Shown here: one piece after another, positions 63,868 to 64,000 of the stretch
Layout of the letters: each line of letters starts with the position of its first letter
Numbering within the stretch: position 1 is the first letter of the stretch
NCBI RefSeq assembly: GCF_000179035.2
Contig: NC_015155.1
Location: forward strand, 434,001 to 498,000
Source of the DNA: Mycoplasma suis str. Illinois
GTDB taxonomy: Bacteria; Bacillota_I; Bacilli_A; Mycoplasmatales; Mycoplasmoidaceae
Direction of reading: 5' to 3'
DNA length: 64,000 nucleotides
Program-made: the position numbers and the translations under genes
The notes under the pieces: generated by a model
The model's database searches: none
Seen by the model: only the letters and a program-made list of their open reading frames with translations
What the model was told of the DNA's origin: nothing

Positions 63868-64000
63868 CTAAATATCTAGTGAAGTAATTATTTTGTAAAG
63901 TTCTTCATTTAATTGCTTATTTCTCTCCTCTTCGGGAGAATTTTTTATATTAACTGTTCGTGAATTATATTTATTTAAGTTATCTCTCAATAAATATCCT
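63868..64000 (-). CDS. C-terminal fragment of an unknown protein (runs off window)
   Basis: 44 residues, open to the window edge, polar: NSPEEERNKQLNEELYKI and stop TAG. 10 bp upstream of the 61 aa gene. Too short to assign. Confidence 0.4.
   Translation of the reverse strand, partial: GYLLRDNLNKYNSRTVNIKNSPEEERNKQLNEELYKIITSLDI

Overview
The window comes from a wall-less bacterium that reads TGA as tryptophan. Nearly every gene is continuous only if TGA is Trp, including valS, argS, rplM and all the repeat families. Low G+C, a 16S rRNA gene with no 23S/5S beside it, and long runs of paralogous short genes with an N-terminal membrane anchor all point to a haemotropic mycoplasma (haemoplasma), probably of the suis/wenyonii/ovis type. 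Species is an inference and is not settled here.

Layout. 1-3934 (minus): a housekeeping cluster with a ComEC-like fragment, a small membrane protein, valS, a UPF0154 protein and two tiny one-helix proteins. 3970-17516 (minus): eleven tandem paralogues (family 1, genes A-K). 17.6-25 kb: tRNA-Trp(CCA), argS, an RNase HIII gene, a broken four-cysteine gene, rplM, then (minus) a Fe-ADH-like fusion and two coiled-coil membrane proteins, and (plus) the first member of the coiled-coil family X. 25.1-38.9 kb (minus): nine tandem ~470-500 aa paralogues (family 2: L1-L5 and M1-M4, with M5 at 43.2-44.6 kb). 39-50 kb: three X genes on the plus strand, small anchored proteins, M5, X5, a pair of ~350 aa proteins (family N) and the first four-cysteine proteins. 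50.4-51.9 kb (minus): 16S rRNA. 52-64 kb (minus): more four-cysteine proteins, three family-Q proteins and several very short anchored proteins.

The dominant signal is a set of 35 G or C homopolymers of 7-12 bases. On the coding strand most read GGGGGGGGC(A) and sit just after the N-terminal hydrophobic segment. I worked out the frame on both sides of each. Eleven genes are out of frame by one base at the tract (phase OFF as assembled) and about as many are in frame. In a second class (M1-M5 and gene A) the tract lies outside the ORF, 14-60 bp upstream of the start, where it could only act on transcription or on the leader. The region therefore looks like a large, independently switchable repertoire of anchored, probably surface-exposed proteins. 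Some further genes (L1, L3, L4, M3, X3 and the gene at 20303) carry frameshifts elsewhere.

Translation initiation also looks unusual. The 3' end of the 16S gene has T5 where the anti-Shine-Dalgarno CCTCC should be, and starts are often TTG, or apparently ATT, ATC, ATA or CTG. Functions are firm only for valS, argS, rplM, rnhC, 16S and tRNA-Trp; the repeat families have no function I can name.
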